64,000 bases of DNA from Mesorhizobium loti (GCF_001510895.1 NZ_LPWA01000142.1:62001-126000), one strand, 5' to 3'. Shown: positions 35,956-45,808, counted from the first letter of the stretch. The notes: a model not told the origin generated them from the letters alone. Program-made: numbers and translations.

Positions 35956-36255
35956 ATGAAAACGTTCCGCTCCCATATCCGCTCCGCGACGCTGGCGCTT
36001 GCCGCAGCCGGCCTTTTTGCGTCGCAGGCGATCGCCATGCCGGTCGTCCAGCCGTCGGTCGAGCAGCCGGTCGTGCTTGCCGCCAACGACTGCTACGCGA
36101 TCGGCCAGCAGGTCGCCGCGCAGAATGGCGGCACGCTCGCCAAGGCCTCGCAGGCGACGCGCGGCGGCCAGCAGGTCTGCGTCATTGTCGTGCTGGTGCC
36201 TGGCAAGGAGGGCCAGCGCCCGCGTCGCTCCGAGATCGTGGTGCCGCTCAACTGA
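35956..36255 (+). CDS. feuN: Small periplasmic protein upstream of feuPQ (FeuN-like)
   Basis: 99 residues: signal peptide (SATLALAAAGLFASQAIAMP), then a short domain with NDCYAIGQQVAAQNGGTLAK and GGQQVCVIVVLVPGKEGQRP, carrying two Cys. It lies 81 bases upstream of the feuP-like response regulator in the same direction. In Sinorhizobium meliloti, feuN sits at this place and encodes a small periplasmic inhibitor of the kinase FeuQ. I assign the name from position and export signal, not from certain homology. Frames continue upstream, but ATG 35956 begins the clear signal peptide. Confidence 0.6.
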   Translation: MKTFRSHIRSATLALAAAGLFASQAIAMPVVQPSVEQPVVLAANDCYAIGQQVAAQNGGTLAKASQATRGGQQVCVIVVLVPGKEGQRPRRSEIVVPLN

Positions 36256-36336
36256 CGCCATCTTCCTTTCCAAGGGCTAGGTTTCCCAGGCCGGCGGAAT
36301 CGGCCTATATCTCCACCCCTCAACAGGCTCGAAACC

Positions 36337-37002
36337 ATGCGCGTGCTCGTCGTCGAGGATGACAAGGATCTCAACCGCCAGCTGGCGGATGCGCTGGTCG
36401 ACGCCGGCTATGTCGTCGACCGTGCCTATGACGGCGAGGAGGGGCATTTCCTCGGCGACACCGAGCCTTACGACGCCGTCGTCCTCGATATCGGCCTGCC
36501 GCAGATGGACGGCATCAGCGTCGTCGAGCGCTGGCGCCGTGGCGGCCGCAAGATGCCGGTGCTGATCCTGACCGCGCGCGATCGCTGGAGCGACAAGGTG
36601 GCCGGCATCGATGCCGGCGCCGACGATTATGTCACCAAGCCTTTCCACATCGAGGAAGTGCTGGCCAGGGTGAGGGCACTGATCCGCCGCGCCGCCGGCC
36701 ATGCCTCCTCGGAACTCACCTGCGGTCCGCTCAGGCTCGACACCAAGGCCTCCAAGGCCGATGTCAACGGCGTGCCGCTGAAGCTCACCTCGCACGAGTT
36801 CCGCTTGCTCGCTTATCTGATGCACCATATGGGCGAGGTGGTGTCGCGCACCGAGCTGGTCGAGCATCTCTACGATCAGGATTTCGACCGCGATTCCAAC
36901 ACCATCGAGGTGTTTGTCGGGCGGCTTCGCAAGAAGATGGGCATCGACATGATCGAAACCGTGCGTGGCATGGGCTATCGCATGCGAGAGCCGGAGGCGT
37001 GA
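36337..37002 (+). CDS. feuP: Response regulator, OmpR/PhoB class (FeuP-like)
   Basis: 221 residues. Receiver domain: acidic pair in MRVLVVEDDKD, phospho-acceptor Asp in DAVVLDIGLPQMDG and Lys in YVTKPFH. The winged-helix DNA-binding domain follows (LKLTSHEFRLLAYLMHHMGE, and the recognition region RDSNTIEVFVGRLRKKMG). FeuP in Sinorhizobium is needed for osmoadaptation and symbiosis through export of cyclic beta-glucan. The match to FeuP is from memory of its sequence and the arrangement feuN-feuP-feuQ. feuQ begins 22 bases after the stop. Confidence 0.88.
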   Translation: MRVLVVEDDKDLNRQLADALVDAGYVVDRAYDGEEGHFLGDTEPYDAVVLDIGLPQMDGISVVERWRRGGRKMPVLILTARDRWSDKVAGIDAGADDYVTKPFHIEEVLARVRALIRRAAGHASSELTCGPLRLDTKASKADVNGVPLKLTSHEFRLLAYLMHHMGEVVSRTELVEHLYDQDFDRDSNTIEVFVGRLRKKMGIDMIETVRGMGYRMREPEA

Positions 37003-37024
37003 CGCGGAACCGCTCAAGCCGACG

Positions 37025-38410
37025 ATGACAGCGTGGCTTTCAAGGCTGCGGCTCTGGCCGCGCTCGCTAACCTTCCGCGTCATCGCCTTTTCGACGATCT
37101 GGGCGATCGTGACGCTGGTCGTCATCTTTACCCTCATCACCACGCTCTACCGCCAGGCCAGCGAGCGCGGCTTCGACAGCCTGCTTTCGGCGCATCTGTT
37201 CAACCTGATCGGCTCCGTCGGCATCTCCGATAACGGCGCGCTCACCGGCTCGCCCGACCTTGGCGACCTGCGCTTCTCCGAGCCGAATTCCGGCTGGTAC
37301 TGGTCCGTGGAGCCGGCCTCCGAAGGCGTTCACGGCGAAATCCATTCCTCTTCGATGACGACCTCGATCCTGTCGCCAAGCGTTGCCGAGGTGCCCTTCA
37401 ACGCGAACTTCCAGCGCAGTTACGCGACAGAGGGCATCAAGGGCGAGGAGCTCGAAGTCTTCGAGAGCGAGTTCGTGCTCGATGCCAAGAACCGCGCCGC
37501 GCGCTTCCGCGTCATGGGCAACCACAGCGAGCTGGAACGGGAAATCGCCAGCTTCCAGCGCCGCCTGCTCACCTATCTGTCGCTGTTCGGCGTCGGCATG
37601 ATCGCCATCAACGCCATAGCCATCCTGCTTGGCTTGCAGCCCTTGCGCCGGGTGCGCAATGCGCTGGCGATGGTGCGCGAGGGCACGGCGCAGCGGCTCG
37701 ACGGACGTTTTCCTGCCGAGATCGAGCCTCTGGCCAGCGAGACCAACGCGCTGATCGAGAACAACAAGCGCATCGTCGAGCGTTCCCGAACCCAGGTCGG
37801 CAATCTTGCCCACTCGCTGAAGACGCCGCTTGCCGTGCTGATCAACGAGGGCCGCGCGCTCGGCGGCGCCACGGGCCAGCTCATCGCCGAGCAGGCTGCC
37901 TCGATGCAAAAGCAGGTCGATCATTATCTGCAGCGCGCCCGCGTCGCCGCCCAGCGCGACAGCGTCGTCTTCCGCACGCCGGTGAAGCCATTGGCCGAGC
38001 GCATGGTGCGCGTGCTGCAAAAACTCAACCCGCAGACGAAGCTGACGCTGTCGCCGCCGGCCGAGATCGTCTTTGCCGGTGAGCGCGAGGATCTCGAGGA
38101 ATTGCTCGGCAATCTGCTCGACAACGCCATGAAATGGGCAAAGAGCGCCGTCGCCGTCTCGGTCGCGGCTGTTGCGGGAAGCCCCGGCCTGTTCGAAATC
38201 GTTATAGAGGATGACGGGCCGGGCATTCCCGAGGACAGCGCGCGGGAAGTGTTGAAGCGTGGCAAAAGACTCGACGAGACGAAGCCGGGAACCGGGCTTG
38301 GGCTTGCCATTGTCGCCGACCTCGTGAACGAGTATGGAGGCGCCCTGGCGCTGGAACGGTCCGGCATGGGCGGCTTGAGGGCGGTGGTGAGATTGCGGAG
38401 CCTTCAGTAA
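37025..38410 (+). CDS. feuQ: Sensor histidine kinase (FeuQ-like)
   Basis: 461 residues, PhoQ-like layout: membrane helix 1 (~residues 18-38, AFSTIWAIVTLVVIFTLITT), a periplasmic sensor of ~150 residues, helix 2 (YLSLFGVGMIAINAIAILLG), a HAMP-type linker, then HisKA with His in NLAHSLKTPLAVLINEGRAL and HATPase with NLLDNAMKWAK, EDDGPGIP and GTGLGLAIVADL. It should phosphorylate the adjacent FeuP-like regulator. The periplasmic region is where a FeuN-type inhibitor would act. ATG 37025 is chosen over an upstream in-frame start because it gives a normal short cytoplasmic lead. Confidence 0.88.
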   Translation: MTAWLSRLRLWPRSLTFRVIAFSTIWAIVTLVVIFTLITTLYRQASERGFDSLLSAHLFNLIGSVGISDNGALTGSPDLGDLRFSEPNSGWYWSVEPASEGVHGEIHSSSMTTSILSPSVAEVPFNANFQRSYATEGIKGEELEVFESEFVLDAKNRAARFRVMGNHSELEREIASFQRRLLTYLSLFGVGMIAINAIAILLGLQPLRRVRNALAMVREGTAQRLDGRFPAEIEPLASETNALIENNKRIVERSRTQVGNLAHSLKTPLAVLINEGRALGGATGQLIAEQAASMQKQVDHYLQRARVAAQRDSVVFRTPVKPLAERMVRVLQKLNPQTKLTLSPPAEIVFAGEREDLEELLGNLLDNAMKWAKSAVAVSVAAVAGSPGLFEIVIEDDGPGIPEDSAREVLKRGKRLDETKPGTGLGLAIVADLVNEYGGALALERSGMGGLRAVVRLRSLQ

Positions 38411-38556
38411 TGTTTTCTATCGATTGTCGTGCGGCCGGCTGCGGCCAAATTTCCGACAAATATCAACACTATGGGCTCGCCATCCTCCCCGATGGCGCGG
38501 CCCCCAATCCATCTCACTCAAGAAGTCCATCCCGCTCAAGAGAACCGGTTGCTGGC

Positions 38557-38993
38557 ATGAAGATTCGCGTCGCGCTCGTTTCCGCCCTGATGGCCGTTTC
38601 GGGCTGCACCACCCTGGGCCGGAGCGGTCCGACCTCCCCGGTCACGCCCGTCGCCACGCCGCCGGCTGGCGGCAAGGTGGGAACCAGCATCGTCGCGCCA
38701 TGAATGGCGGGCTGGTCGGTGGATCGATCGGCTCGGGCCTGAGCGACGCCGAGAAGCGCAAGGGTCTCGAGGCGGAATACAAGGCGCTGGAATACACCGC
38801 CAGCGGTCAGAAGGTGACATGGAAGGGCGACAGCTCGTCCCATTACGGCGAAGTCGTCGCCGCCCAGCCCTACCGGGTCGGCTCGCAGGACTGCCGCCAG
38901 TATACCCACACCGTTTATACCAGCGGCGCGGGAGTCACGGCGCGCGGCACCGCCTGCCGCAATGCCGACGGCAGCTGGACGCCGCTGACCTAA
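38557..38993 (+). CDS. RT0821/Lpp0805-like surface lipoprotein, frameshifted
   Basis: About 145 residues after restoring one base near 38694 (a G, giving GTC GGC GCC ATG). Signal peptide with lipobox LMAVSGC, then a Pro/Thr spacer, a Gly-rich NGGLVGGSIGSGLSDAEKRK segment, and the domain ALEYTASGQKVTWKGDSSSH, YGEVVAAQPYRVGSQDCRQY, ARGTACRNADGSW. Similar outer-membrane or periplasmic lipoproteins are widespread in alphaproteobacteria; some are 17-kDa-antigen relatives. Two Cys may pair. It sits between feuQ and the cytochrome c maturation genes. Confidence 0.8.
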
Positions 38994-39103
38994 TTTAGGC
39001 AAGCCGGCGCGATATTGATCGAGGTGGGCCGGCGCATCTGCCGTCAAAGCGTCGCACGAAGGTCGTGTTGGCAGGGCAGGGCTCTGCCGTTATTGAAATA
39101 GCC

Positions 39104-40240
39104 ATGCTGTTCTGGGTCATAGCCGCAATCCTTACGCTGGGCGCCAGCCTGGCGGTGCTTTTGCCGCTGGCCGGCGGCAGGAAAGGCGCGTCTGCGGCCG
39201 GCGATCACGACCTCGAAGTCTATCGCGACCAGCTTTCCGAGCTCGATCGTGACATGGCGCGCGGCCTGATCCAGCCGGGCGAGGCCGAGGAAGCACGCGC
39301 CGAGATCGGCCGCCGCATCCTGCGTCTCGGCTCGGGCAGCCAGTCGGGCACGCAGGCGCCGAGCCCCTCGCGCGCCGCTAGGCTGGTTGCCACCGCCGCC
39401 GTGCTGGCGGTGCCGCTGGTGAGCTGGGGGCTTTACGGCGCGCTCGGCTCGCCCGACCTGCCGTCGCAGCCGCTGGCCGAGCGGCTTGCCAAGAACCCGG
39501 CCGATTCCTCGGTCGACGAGCTGGTCGCGCGCGCCGAGGCGCATCTCGCCGCCAATCCGTCCGACGGCAAGGGCTGGGACGTGCTGGCGCCGGTCTATCT
39601 GCGCCTGCAGCGCTTCCCCGATGCGATAACCGCCTATCGCAATGCCATCCGCCTCGACGGCGACAGCGCCGTCCGCCAGGCCGGTCTCGGCGAGGCGATC
39701 GCCAACGCCGCCGGCGGCATCGTGTCGGCCGAGGCTCAAGGTGCCTTCGAGGCGGCGCTGAAGCTCGATCCCGCCAACGCCAAGGCGAGTTTCTATCTGG
39801 CGATGGGCCTTGCCCAGGAAGGCAAGAAGGCTGAAGCCGCGGCCGCCTGGCAAAAGATGCTCGGCCAGCTAGCGCCGGATTCGCCCTGGCGCAGCGCCGT
39901 TCAGCAGGCGCTCGCCGAGACCGCCGAGCCTCCGGTCGCGGCAGGCAAACCTGCGAACGGCCCGGATGCTCAGGCTGTCGAGGCGGCGCAGCAGATGTCG
40001 CCGCAGGACCGGCAGGCGATGATCGAGACCATGGTCGCTGGGCTGGACGATCGGCTGAAGCAAAATCCGCGCGACGAGGAAGGATGGATGCGGCTCATTC
40101 GTTCCTATGTCGTGCTGGGCAAGGCCGATCAGGCGCGCGACACGCTCGGCCGTGCCGTCGCCGCCTTTGGCGCCGATAGCGAGCAAGCCAAGAAATTCAC
40201 CGCCTTTGCCGCCTCCCTCGGCGTGACGGCGACGGAGTAA
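39104..40240 (+). CDS. ccmI: Cytochrome c maturation protein CcmI (CycH)
   Basis: 378 residues. N-terminal membrane helix ([20 protein letters not shown]), a cytoplasmic leucine-zipper-like loop ([20 protein letters not shown]), a second helix ([20 protein letters not shown]), then a periplasmic domain with TPR repeats ([40 protein letters not shown]). CcmI holds apocytochrome c for the CcmFH heme ligation complex. The first gene of ccmI-ccmE-ccmF-ccmH, three bases before ccmE. ATG 39104 is favoured over TTG 39065. Confidence 0.93.
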   Translation: MLFWVIAAILTLGASLAVLLPLAGGRKGASAAGDHDLEVYRDQLSELDRDMARGLIQPGEAEEARAEIGRRILRLGSGSQSGTQAPSPSRAARLVATAAVLAVPLVSWGLYGALGSPDLPSQPLAERLAKNPADSSVDELVARAEAHLAANPSDGKGWDVLAPVYLRLQRFPDAITAYRNAIRLDGDSAVRQAGLGEAIANAAGGIVSAEAQGAFEAALKLDPANAKASFYLAMGLAQEGKKAEAAAAWQKMLGQLAPDSPWRSAVQQALAETAEPPVAAGKPANGPDAQAVEAAQQMSPQDRQAMIETMVAGLDDRLKQNPRDEEGWMRLIRSYVVLGKADQARDTLGRAVAAFGADSEQAKKFTAFAASLGVTATE

Positions 40241-40243
40241 GAG

Positions 40244-40687
40244 ATGACGCGCAAGCAGAAGCGATTGTCGGTGATTCTGGCGGGGCTGGCCTTCCTCGGC
40301 GCTGCCGCCGGACTGACATTCTACGCGCTCGGCCAGAAGGCCTCCTATTTCTACATGCCGACTGATCTCGCAACCGCAACGGTGCAGCCTGGGCAGCGCA
40401 TCCGCCTCGGCGGCCTGGTCGAGAAAGGTACGATCGTGCGCGGGCAGGGCGCCACCGTCGCCTTCTCGGTCACCGACAAGCAGAAGTCGGTCAAGGTCAC
40501 CTATACCGGCATCCTGCCCGATCTCTTCCGCGAGGATCAGGGCGTGATCACCGAGGGCGCGTTCGGCCCGGACGGCGTCTTCGTCGCCGACAGCGTGCTC
40601 GCCAAGCATGACGAGCGCTATATGCCCAAGGAGGTCGCCGACGGCCTGAAGGCAAAGGGCGTCTGGCAGGAAAGCAAGAGCGAGTGA
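40244..40687 (+). CDS. ccmE: Heme chaperone CcmE (CycJ)
   Basis: 147 residues. One membrane anchor ([20 protein letters not shown]) and a periplasmic OB-fold domain with [20 protein letters not shown] and [20 protein letters not shown]. The covalent heme-binding His lies in [11 protein letters not shown] near the C-terminus. CcmE takes heme from CcmC and hands it to CcmF. No ccmABC genes are in the window, as usual in rhizobia where they are elsewhere. The stop overlaps a possible GTG start of ccmF. Confidence 0.96.
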   Translation: MTRKQKRLSVILAGLAFLGAAAGLTFYALGQKASYFYMPTDLATATVQPGQRIRLGGLVEKGTIVRGQGATVAFSVTDKQKSVKVTYTGILPDLFREDQGVITEGAFGPDGVFVADSVLAKHDERYMPKEVADGLKAKGVWQESKSE

Positions 40688-42681
40688 CCACGATGGTTGA
40701 AACCGGACATTTCGCGCTCGTCCTCGCCTTCGCGCTGTCGCTGGTGCAGATGCTGGTGCCTCTCGTGGGCGCTCGCACCGGCAATCAGCGGCTGATGGCG
40801 GTCGGCGGTCCGGTCGCGGTCACCGGCTTCGCGCTCACCGCGCTCTCCTTCACGGCGCTGGCCACCGCCTATGCCGGCTCCGACTTCTCGGTCGCGAGTG
40901 TCTGGGAGAATTCGCATTCCTTGCAGCCGATGATCTACAAGATCACCGGCACCTGGGGGAACCATGAAGGCTCGATGCTGCTCTGGGTGCTGATCCTGAC
41001 CTTCTTTGGCGCGCTTGTCGCCGTCTTCGGCAACAATCTTCCGGCGACGCTCAAGGCCAATGTGATCGCCGTGCAAGGCATGATCGGCGCCGCCTTCTTC
41101 CTGTTCATCCTGGCGACGTCCAACCCCTTCATCCGGCTCAACCCGGCGCCCATCGAAGGCCGCGACCTCAATCCGATCCTTCAGGATCTCGGCCTCGCCA
41201 TCCATCCGCCGCTGCTCTATCTCGGCTATGTCGGTTTCTCGATCTGCTTCTCCTTCTCGGTCGCTGCCCTGATCGAAGGCCGCATCGACGCGTCCTGGGC
41301 GCGCTGGGTGCGGCCCTGGACGCTGGTCGCCTGGATGTTCCTCACCGGCGGCATCGCCATGGGGTCCTACTGGGCCTATTACGAGCTCGGCTGGGGCGGC
41401 TTCTGGTTCTGGGACCCGGTCGAGAACGCCTCTTTCATGCCATGGCTTGCGGGCACCGCGCTGCTCCATTCGGCGATCGTCATGGAAAAGCGCTCGGCGT
41501 TGAAGATCTGGACGCTGCTGCTTGCCATCCTCACCTTCTCGCTGTCGCTGCTCGGCACCTTCCTGGTCCGCTCCGGCGTGCTGACATCCGTGCACGCCTT
41601 CGCAACCGATCCTGCACGGGGCGTCTTCATCCTCTGCATCCTGACGCTGTTCATCGGTGGCTCGCTGGCGCTGTTTGCGCTGCGTGCGTCGCGGCTGACG
41701 GCCGGCGGCCTGTTCCATCCGATCTCGCGCGAGGGCGCGCTGGTTCTCAACAACCTCTTCCTGACCACGGCTACCGCGACGGTGTTTGTCGGCACGCTTT
41801 ACCCGCTGGCGCTGGAAGCCATCACCGGCGGCAAGATCTCGGTCGGCGCGCCCTTCTTCGACCTGACCTTCGGCCCGCTGATGCTGCCGCTGCTCGCCAT
41901 CGTGCCCTTCGGCCCGTTGCTCGCCTGGAAGCGCGGCGACGTGTTCGCCGCCTCGCAGCGCCTGATGGCGGCCTTCGCGCTGGCGCTTGCCGCGATGCTG
42001 GTCACCGGCCTGTTGATCGACGGCGCTTCGGTCTTCGCGGCGCTTGGCGTCGGCCTGGCCGTCTGGCTGGTCGCCGGCGCGTTGACCGATCTTGCCGTCA
42101 AGTCCGGCGTCGGCTCGGTGACACCGGCGATTATGTTTCGCCGCTTTGCTGGCCTGCCGCGCTCGGTTTTCGGCACCGCGCTCGCCCATCTCGGGCTGGG
42201 GCTCACCTTGCTTGGCATCGTCGGCACGCTGTCCTTCGGCACCGAGAAGATCCTCACCATGCGCCCGGGCGAGACGGTGGAACTGTCGGTCTACACGCTG
42301 CGCTTCGAGGGGCTGCTTCCACTGAAAGGCCCGAACTTTACTGAGGATCGCGGCCGCTTCCTGCTGATCTCCGATGGCAATGCCGATGGCGAGATCACGT
42401 CCGCCAAGAGGTTCTATCCGGTGCGGCAGACGGTGACGACCGAGTCCGGCATCAGGACGCTGGGCTTGAGCCAGCTTTATCTGTCACTGGGCGACGAGGG
42501 CAATGACGGCTCCGTCGTCGTGCGCCTGTGGTGGAAGCCGCTGGTGACACTGATCTGGGGCGGCGGCCTGGTGATGATGGCGGGTGCGGCCATGTCGCTG
42601 CTCGATCGTCGCCTGCGTGTCGGCGCGCCCGCGAGGCGCCGCAAGCCGGCCGCCGCTGCCGCATCGGCGAGCCCGACATGA
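40684..42681 (+). CDS. ccmF: Cytochrome c heme lyase subunit CcmF (CycK)
   Basis: 665 residues, inner-membrane protein with about 14-15 helices. The tryptophan-rich heme-handling motif is [19 protein letters not shown]; conserved loops include [13 protein letters not shown] and [13 protein letters not shown]. CcmF receives heme from CcmE and, with CcmH and CcmI, attaches it to CXXCH sites such as those of the cytochromes at 10925-12307. The GTG at 40684 overlaps the ccmE stop (GTGA); ATG 40693, three codons later, is an equally likely start and matches the family N-terminus. Confidence 0.95.
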   Translation: MTTMVETGHFALVLAFALSLVQMLVPLVGARTGNQRLMAVGGPVAVTGFALTALSFTALATAYAGSDFSVASVWENSHSLQPMIYKITGTWGNHEGSMLLWVLILTFFGALVAVFGNNLPATLKANVIAVQGMIGAAFFLFILATSNPFIRLNPAPIEGRDLNPILQDLGLAIHPPLLYLGYVGFSICFSFSVAALIEGRIDASWARWVRPWTLVAWMFLTGGIAMGSYWAYYELGWGGFWFWDPVENASFMPWLAGTALLHSAIVMEKRSALKIWTLLLAILTFSLSLLGTFLVRSGVLTSVHAFATDPARGVFILCILTLFIGGSLALFALRASRLTAGGLFHPISREGALVLNNLFLTTATATVFVGTLYPLALEAITGGKISVGAPFFDLTFGPLMLPLLAIVPFGPLLAWKRGDVFAASQRLMAAFALALAAMLVTGLLIDGASVFAALGVGLAVWLVAGALTDLAVKSGVGSVTPAIMFRRFAGLPRSVFGTALAHLGLGLTLLGIVGTLSFGTEKILTMRPGETVELSVYTLRFEGLLPLKGPNFTEDRGRFLLISDGNADGEITSAKRFYPVRQTVTTESGIRTLGLSQLYLSLGDEGNDGSVVVRLWWKPLVTLIWGGGLVMMAGAAMSLLDRRLRVGAPARRRKPAAAAASASPT

Positions 42682-43145
42682 GGGCGAAGTTTTCGCTCGC
42701 CTCGCTGATCTTCCTGCTGGCTCTGGTCTTCGCCGGCACGGCACAGGCGGTGAAGCCTGACGAGGTGTTGCCCGATCCGGCGCTGGAGGCGAGGGCGCGT
42801 GCGCTCTCCGAAGGCTTGCGCTGCATGGTCTGCCAGAACCAGTCGATCGATGAGTCCGATGCCGACCTGGCGCGCGACCTGCGCGTCCTCGTGCGCCAGC
42901 GTCTCGTCGCCGGCGACACCGACCAGCAGGTGATGGACTATATCGTCTCGCGCTACGGCGAGTTCGTGCTGTTGAAGCCGCGCTTCAGCCTGCGCAACGC
43001 GCTTTTGTGGGGCACGCCGGTGCTTCTGCTGCTCGCCGGCGGCATTTTCATCGTGATGAGCGCCCGCTCGCGCCGCCCGGCGCCGGATAGTGCCCTGAGC
43101 GCCGAGGAACAGGCGGCGCTGGACAAGATGCTGCGCCGCGACTGA
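42678..43145 (+). CDS. ccmH: Cytochrome c maturation protein CcmH (CycL)
   Basis: 155 residues. Signal peptide ([14 protein letters not shown]), then the redox-active [20 protein letters not shown] with the Cys-X2-Cys pair near residues 49-52, and a C-terminal membrane helix ([20 protein letters not shown]). CcmH keeps the apocytochrome heme-binding cysteines reduced for ligation. ATG 42678 overlaps the ccmF stop as ATGA. Last of the four-gene ccm cluster; degP follows after a 134-base gap that probably carries its own promoter. Confidence 0.96.
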   Translation: MRAKFSLASLIFLLALVFAGTAQAVKPDEVLPDPALEARARALSEGLRCMVCQNQSIDESDADLARDLRVLVRQRLVAGDTDQQVMDYIVSRYGEFVLLKPRFSLRNALLWGTPVLLLLAGGIFIVMSARSRRPAPDSALSAEEQAALDKMLRRD

Positions 43146-43279
43146 TTGAGCCGGCCGCACGGTCAACATTACAAAATTTTCATGTACCGGAAATGGCGCC
43201 GTAATGTGCGCCGCTCTAATCCTCATGCCCGAGGATGCTTCGCCTGAGCGCATCCCTTCGAAAGAGGAAACGAAAACCC

Positions 43280-44827
43280 ATGAACATTGCCCCCATTTCA
43301 TATTCCCGCACCCGCAAGCGCCTGATGGCCGCCGTCGCTTCCCTGGCCCTCGTCGGCACGGCCGGCGCAGGTATGCTCGCAACCGGCACCGCCCCCGTGC
43401 TGGCTGACGCGGTGCGCGTCGAGGCCCCGCAGGTCCCGAGTTTCGCCGACGTGGTCGAGCACGTCTCGCCGGCGGTCGTCAGCGTCAAGGTCAAGGCCAA
43501 AATCCAGCCGACGGCCGATGACGGCTCCGACGATCAGAACGGCTTCGACAACCTGCCCGACAATCCGCAGCTGCGCCGCTTCTTCAAGGAGTTCCGCGGC
43601 TTCGGCGATCAGGGCGGCCAGCAGTTCGGCATGCGGCCCTTCGGCCATCGCAACCATGGCAATGGCGAGCCGCGTCCGGTCGCTCAAGGCTCGGGCTTCT
43701 TCATTTCCGAGGACGGCTATCTCGTCACGAACAATCACGTCGTTTCTGAAGGTTCGGACTTCACCGTGGTCACCAACGACGGCAAGGAGCTTGACGCCAA
43801 GCTGATCGGCACCGATCCGCGCACCGACCTTGCCGTGTTGAAGGTCGATGGCGGCGGCAAGTTCACCTATGTCGACTTCGCCGACGACTCCAAGATCCGC
43901 ATCGGCGACTGGGTGGTGGCCGTCGGCAATCCGTTCGGCCTCGGCGGCACCGTCACCGCAGGCATCGTCTCGGCCCGTGGCCGCGACATCGGCGCCGGCC
44001 CCTATGACGACTTCATCCAGATCGACGCCTCGGTCAACCGCGGCAATTCGGGCGGTCCGACCTTCAACCTCAACGGCCAGGTGATCGGCATCAACACCGC
44101 CATCTTCTCGCCGTCGGGCGGCAGCGTCGGCATCGCCTTCGACATTCCGGCCTCGACCGCCAAGCAGGTTGTGGAAGACCTGATGAAGAACGGCTCCGTC
44201 CAGCGCGGCTGGCTCGGCGTCGAGATCCAGCCGGTCACCTCCGACATCGCCGAGTCGCTCGGCCTGAAGTCGGACAAGGGCGCGCTGGTTTCGAGCGCCC
44301 AGGATGCGGGTCCAGGCAAGAAGGCCGGCATCACCGCCGGTGACGTCATCACCCAGGTCGACGGCAAGGATGTCGCTTCGCCGAAGGAACTCGCCCGCAT
44401 GATCGGCGCCTATGCGCCGGGCAAGTCGGTCGACGTTACCGTCTGGCGCAACGGCAAGAACGAGACGGTCAAGGTCGATCTCGGCACGCTGCCTTCGAGC
44501 GACAAGCAGGCCTCGAACGACGACAACAACAAGCAGGCCGCCCCCGCCAAGCCCGATACGCTTGCCGATCTCGGCCTCACCGTCACCAAGTCGGAAAACG
44601 GCAAGGGCCTGGTGGTCACCGATGTCGACCCGGACAGCGACGCGGCCGATCACGGCATCCAGCCCGGCGATGTCATCACCTCGATCAACTCGGCCGAGGT
44701 GAACAACACCGACGACGTCTCCAAGGCGATGACCGACGCCACCAAGGCAGGCCGCAAGGCCGTGCTGATGCAGATCACCCGCGACGACGCGAACCGCTTC
44801 GTCGCGCTGCCGGTCGGCAAGGGCTGA
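43280..44827 (+). CDS. degP: DegP/HtrA family periplasmic serine protease
   Basis: 515 residues. Exported by an N-terminal signal (LMAAVASLALVGTAGAGMLA, cleavage near VLADA). Catalytic His in VTNNHVVSEG, Asp in DPRTDLAVLKV, Ser in NRGNSGGPTF. Two PDZ domains follow (WLGVEIQPVTSDIAESLGLK; GLVVTDVDPDSDAADHGIQP), separated by an Asp/Asn/Lys-rich linker (~residues 410-425). It degrades or refolds damaged envelope proteins. AGAGGA precedes ATG 43280. The position after ccmH and before the two-component pair matches rhizobial degP1. Confidence 0.95.
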   Translation: MNIAPISYSRTRKRLMAAVASLALVGTAGAGMLATGTAPVLADAVRVEAPQVPSFADVVEHVSPAVVSVKVKAKIQPTADDGSDDQNGFDNLPDNPQLRRFFKEFRGFGDQGGQQFGMRPFGHRNHGNGEPRPVAQGSGFFISEDGYLVTNNHVVSEGSDFTVVTNDGKELDAKLIGTDPRTDLAVLKVDGGGKFTYVDFADDSKIRIGDWVVAVGNPFGLGGTVTAGIVSARGRDIGAGPYDDFIQIDASVNRGNSGGPTFNLNGQVIGINTAIFSPSGGSVGIAFDIPASTAKQVVEDLMKNGSVQRGWLGVEIQPVTSDIAESLGLKSDKGALVSSAQDAGPGKKAGITAGDVITQVDGKDVASPKELARMIGAYAPGKSVDVTVWRNGKNETVKVDLGTLPSSDKQASNDDNNKQAAPAKPDTLADLGLTVTKSENGKGLVVTDVDPDSDAADHGIQPGDVITSINSAEVNNTDDVSKAMTDATKAGRKAVLMQITRDDANRFVALPVGKG

Positions 44828-45024
44828 TCTGAAAGAATTTTCCTTGCGGCGGTTTCAACACCCCCGAGCCGCCGCCGGGAAAACATGGGGCCGAGCACGT
44901 CAGTCAGTCACCGTGTTTCGCTCCTGGCGGCAGCGGGTTTCCCATCATCCGCTGCCGCTTTAACTGAAAGACCAAGGCAATGGCCGCCCCTCAATCTTCC
45001 AGTGAAATCGCGTATAACGGCTCC

Positions 45025-45699
45025 ATGAAGATTCTCGTCATGGAAGACGATCGCGAGGCGGCGGACTACCTTAAGAAGGCCTTCGCCGAGGCGGGTCATA
45101 CCGCCCACGTCGCCGGCGACGGCGAGACCGGTTTCGCGCTTGCCGATGCCGGCGACTACGACGTGATGGTGGTCGACCGCATGATGCCGCGCCGCGACGG
45201 GCTTTCGGTGATCGCAGCGCTTCGCTCGCGCGGCAACACCACGCCGGTGCTGATCCTGTCGGCGCTGGGCGAGGTCGACGACCGCGTCACCGGGTTGCGC
45301 GCCGGCGGTGACGATTATCTGACCAAGCCTTACGCCTTTTCCGAATTGCTCGCCCGCGTCGAGGTGCTCAACCGTCGCGCCGGCGCACGGGAGTCCGAGA
45401 CCGTGTACCGCGTTGGCGACCTCGAGCTCGACCGTCTGTCCCATTCGGTCAAGCGCGCCGGCCTCGAGATCACGCTGCAGCCGCGAGAGTTCCGCCTGCT
45501 CGAATATCTGATGCGCCATTCCGGCCAGGTGGTGACGCGCACCATGCTGCTCGAGAATGTCTGGGACTATCATTTCGATCCGCAGACCAACGTCATCGAC
45601 GTCCACGTCTCGCGGCTGCGCGGCAAGATCGAAAAAGGCTTCGACAAGCCGATCCTGCATACGATCCGCGGCGCCGGCTACATGCTGAAGGGCGGCTAG
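45025..45699 (+). CDS. Response regulator, OmpR class
   Basis: 224 residues. Receiver: MKILVMEDDREAADYLKKAF, Asp in DVMVVDRMMPRRDG, Lys in YLTKPYAFSEL. Winged-helix output: LQPREFRLLEYLMRHSGQVV and TNVIDVHVSRLRGKIEKG. Partner of the kinase at 45809. An upstream in-frame ATG (44980) would add 15 residues; 45025 starts at the conserved receiver. The pair follows degP, and similar two-component genes downstream of DegP may sense envelope stress, which is inference. A subfamily B repeat starts one base after the stop. Confidence 0.92.
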   Translation: MKILVMEDDREAADYLKKAFAEAGHTAHVAGDGETGFALADAGDYDVMVVDRMMPRRDGLSVIAALRSRGNTTPVLILSALGEVDDRVTGLRAGGDDYLTKPYAFSELLARVEVLNRRAGARESETVYRVGDLELDRLSHSVKRAGLEITLQPREFRLLEYLMRHSGQVVTRTMLLENVWDYHFDPQTNVIDVHVSRLRGKIEKGFDKPILHTIRGAGYMLKGG

Positions 45700-45700
45700 G

Positions 45701-45800
45701 GCATGATCCCGAAAAAGTGGGAAGCGGTTTTCGGAAAAGATCATGCTACAACAAGGAGTTAGATCAGGATGACGATTCAACTAATCGTCATCCTGATCTA
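45701..45800 (+). repeat. Composite hairpin repeat, subfamily B plus second hairpin, inside a two-component operon
   Basis: Hairpin 1 (45701-45746): outer stem GCATGATC/GATCATGC, inner stem CCGAAAA/TTTTCGG, loop with GTGGGAAGCGG. Spacer with CAACAAGGAG. Hairpin 2: perfect 18-base arms 45760-45777 and 45783-45800 around five bases. The element fills the gap from the regulator stop to the kinase ribosome site. Confidence 0.88.
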
Positions 45801-45808
45801 GGGAGCAA

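Noticed and set aside
40618-42189. A 523-codon minus-strand frame opposite ccmF
   Set aside because: Composition is extremely charged and repetitive, as expected from the antisense of a hydrophobic membrane protein. ccmF is unambiguous.
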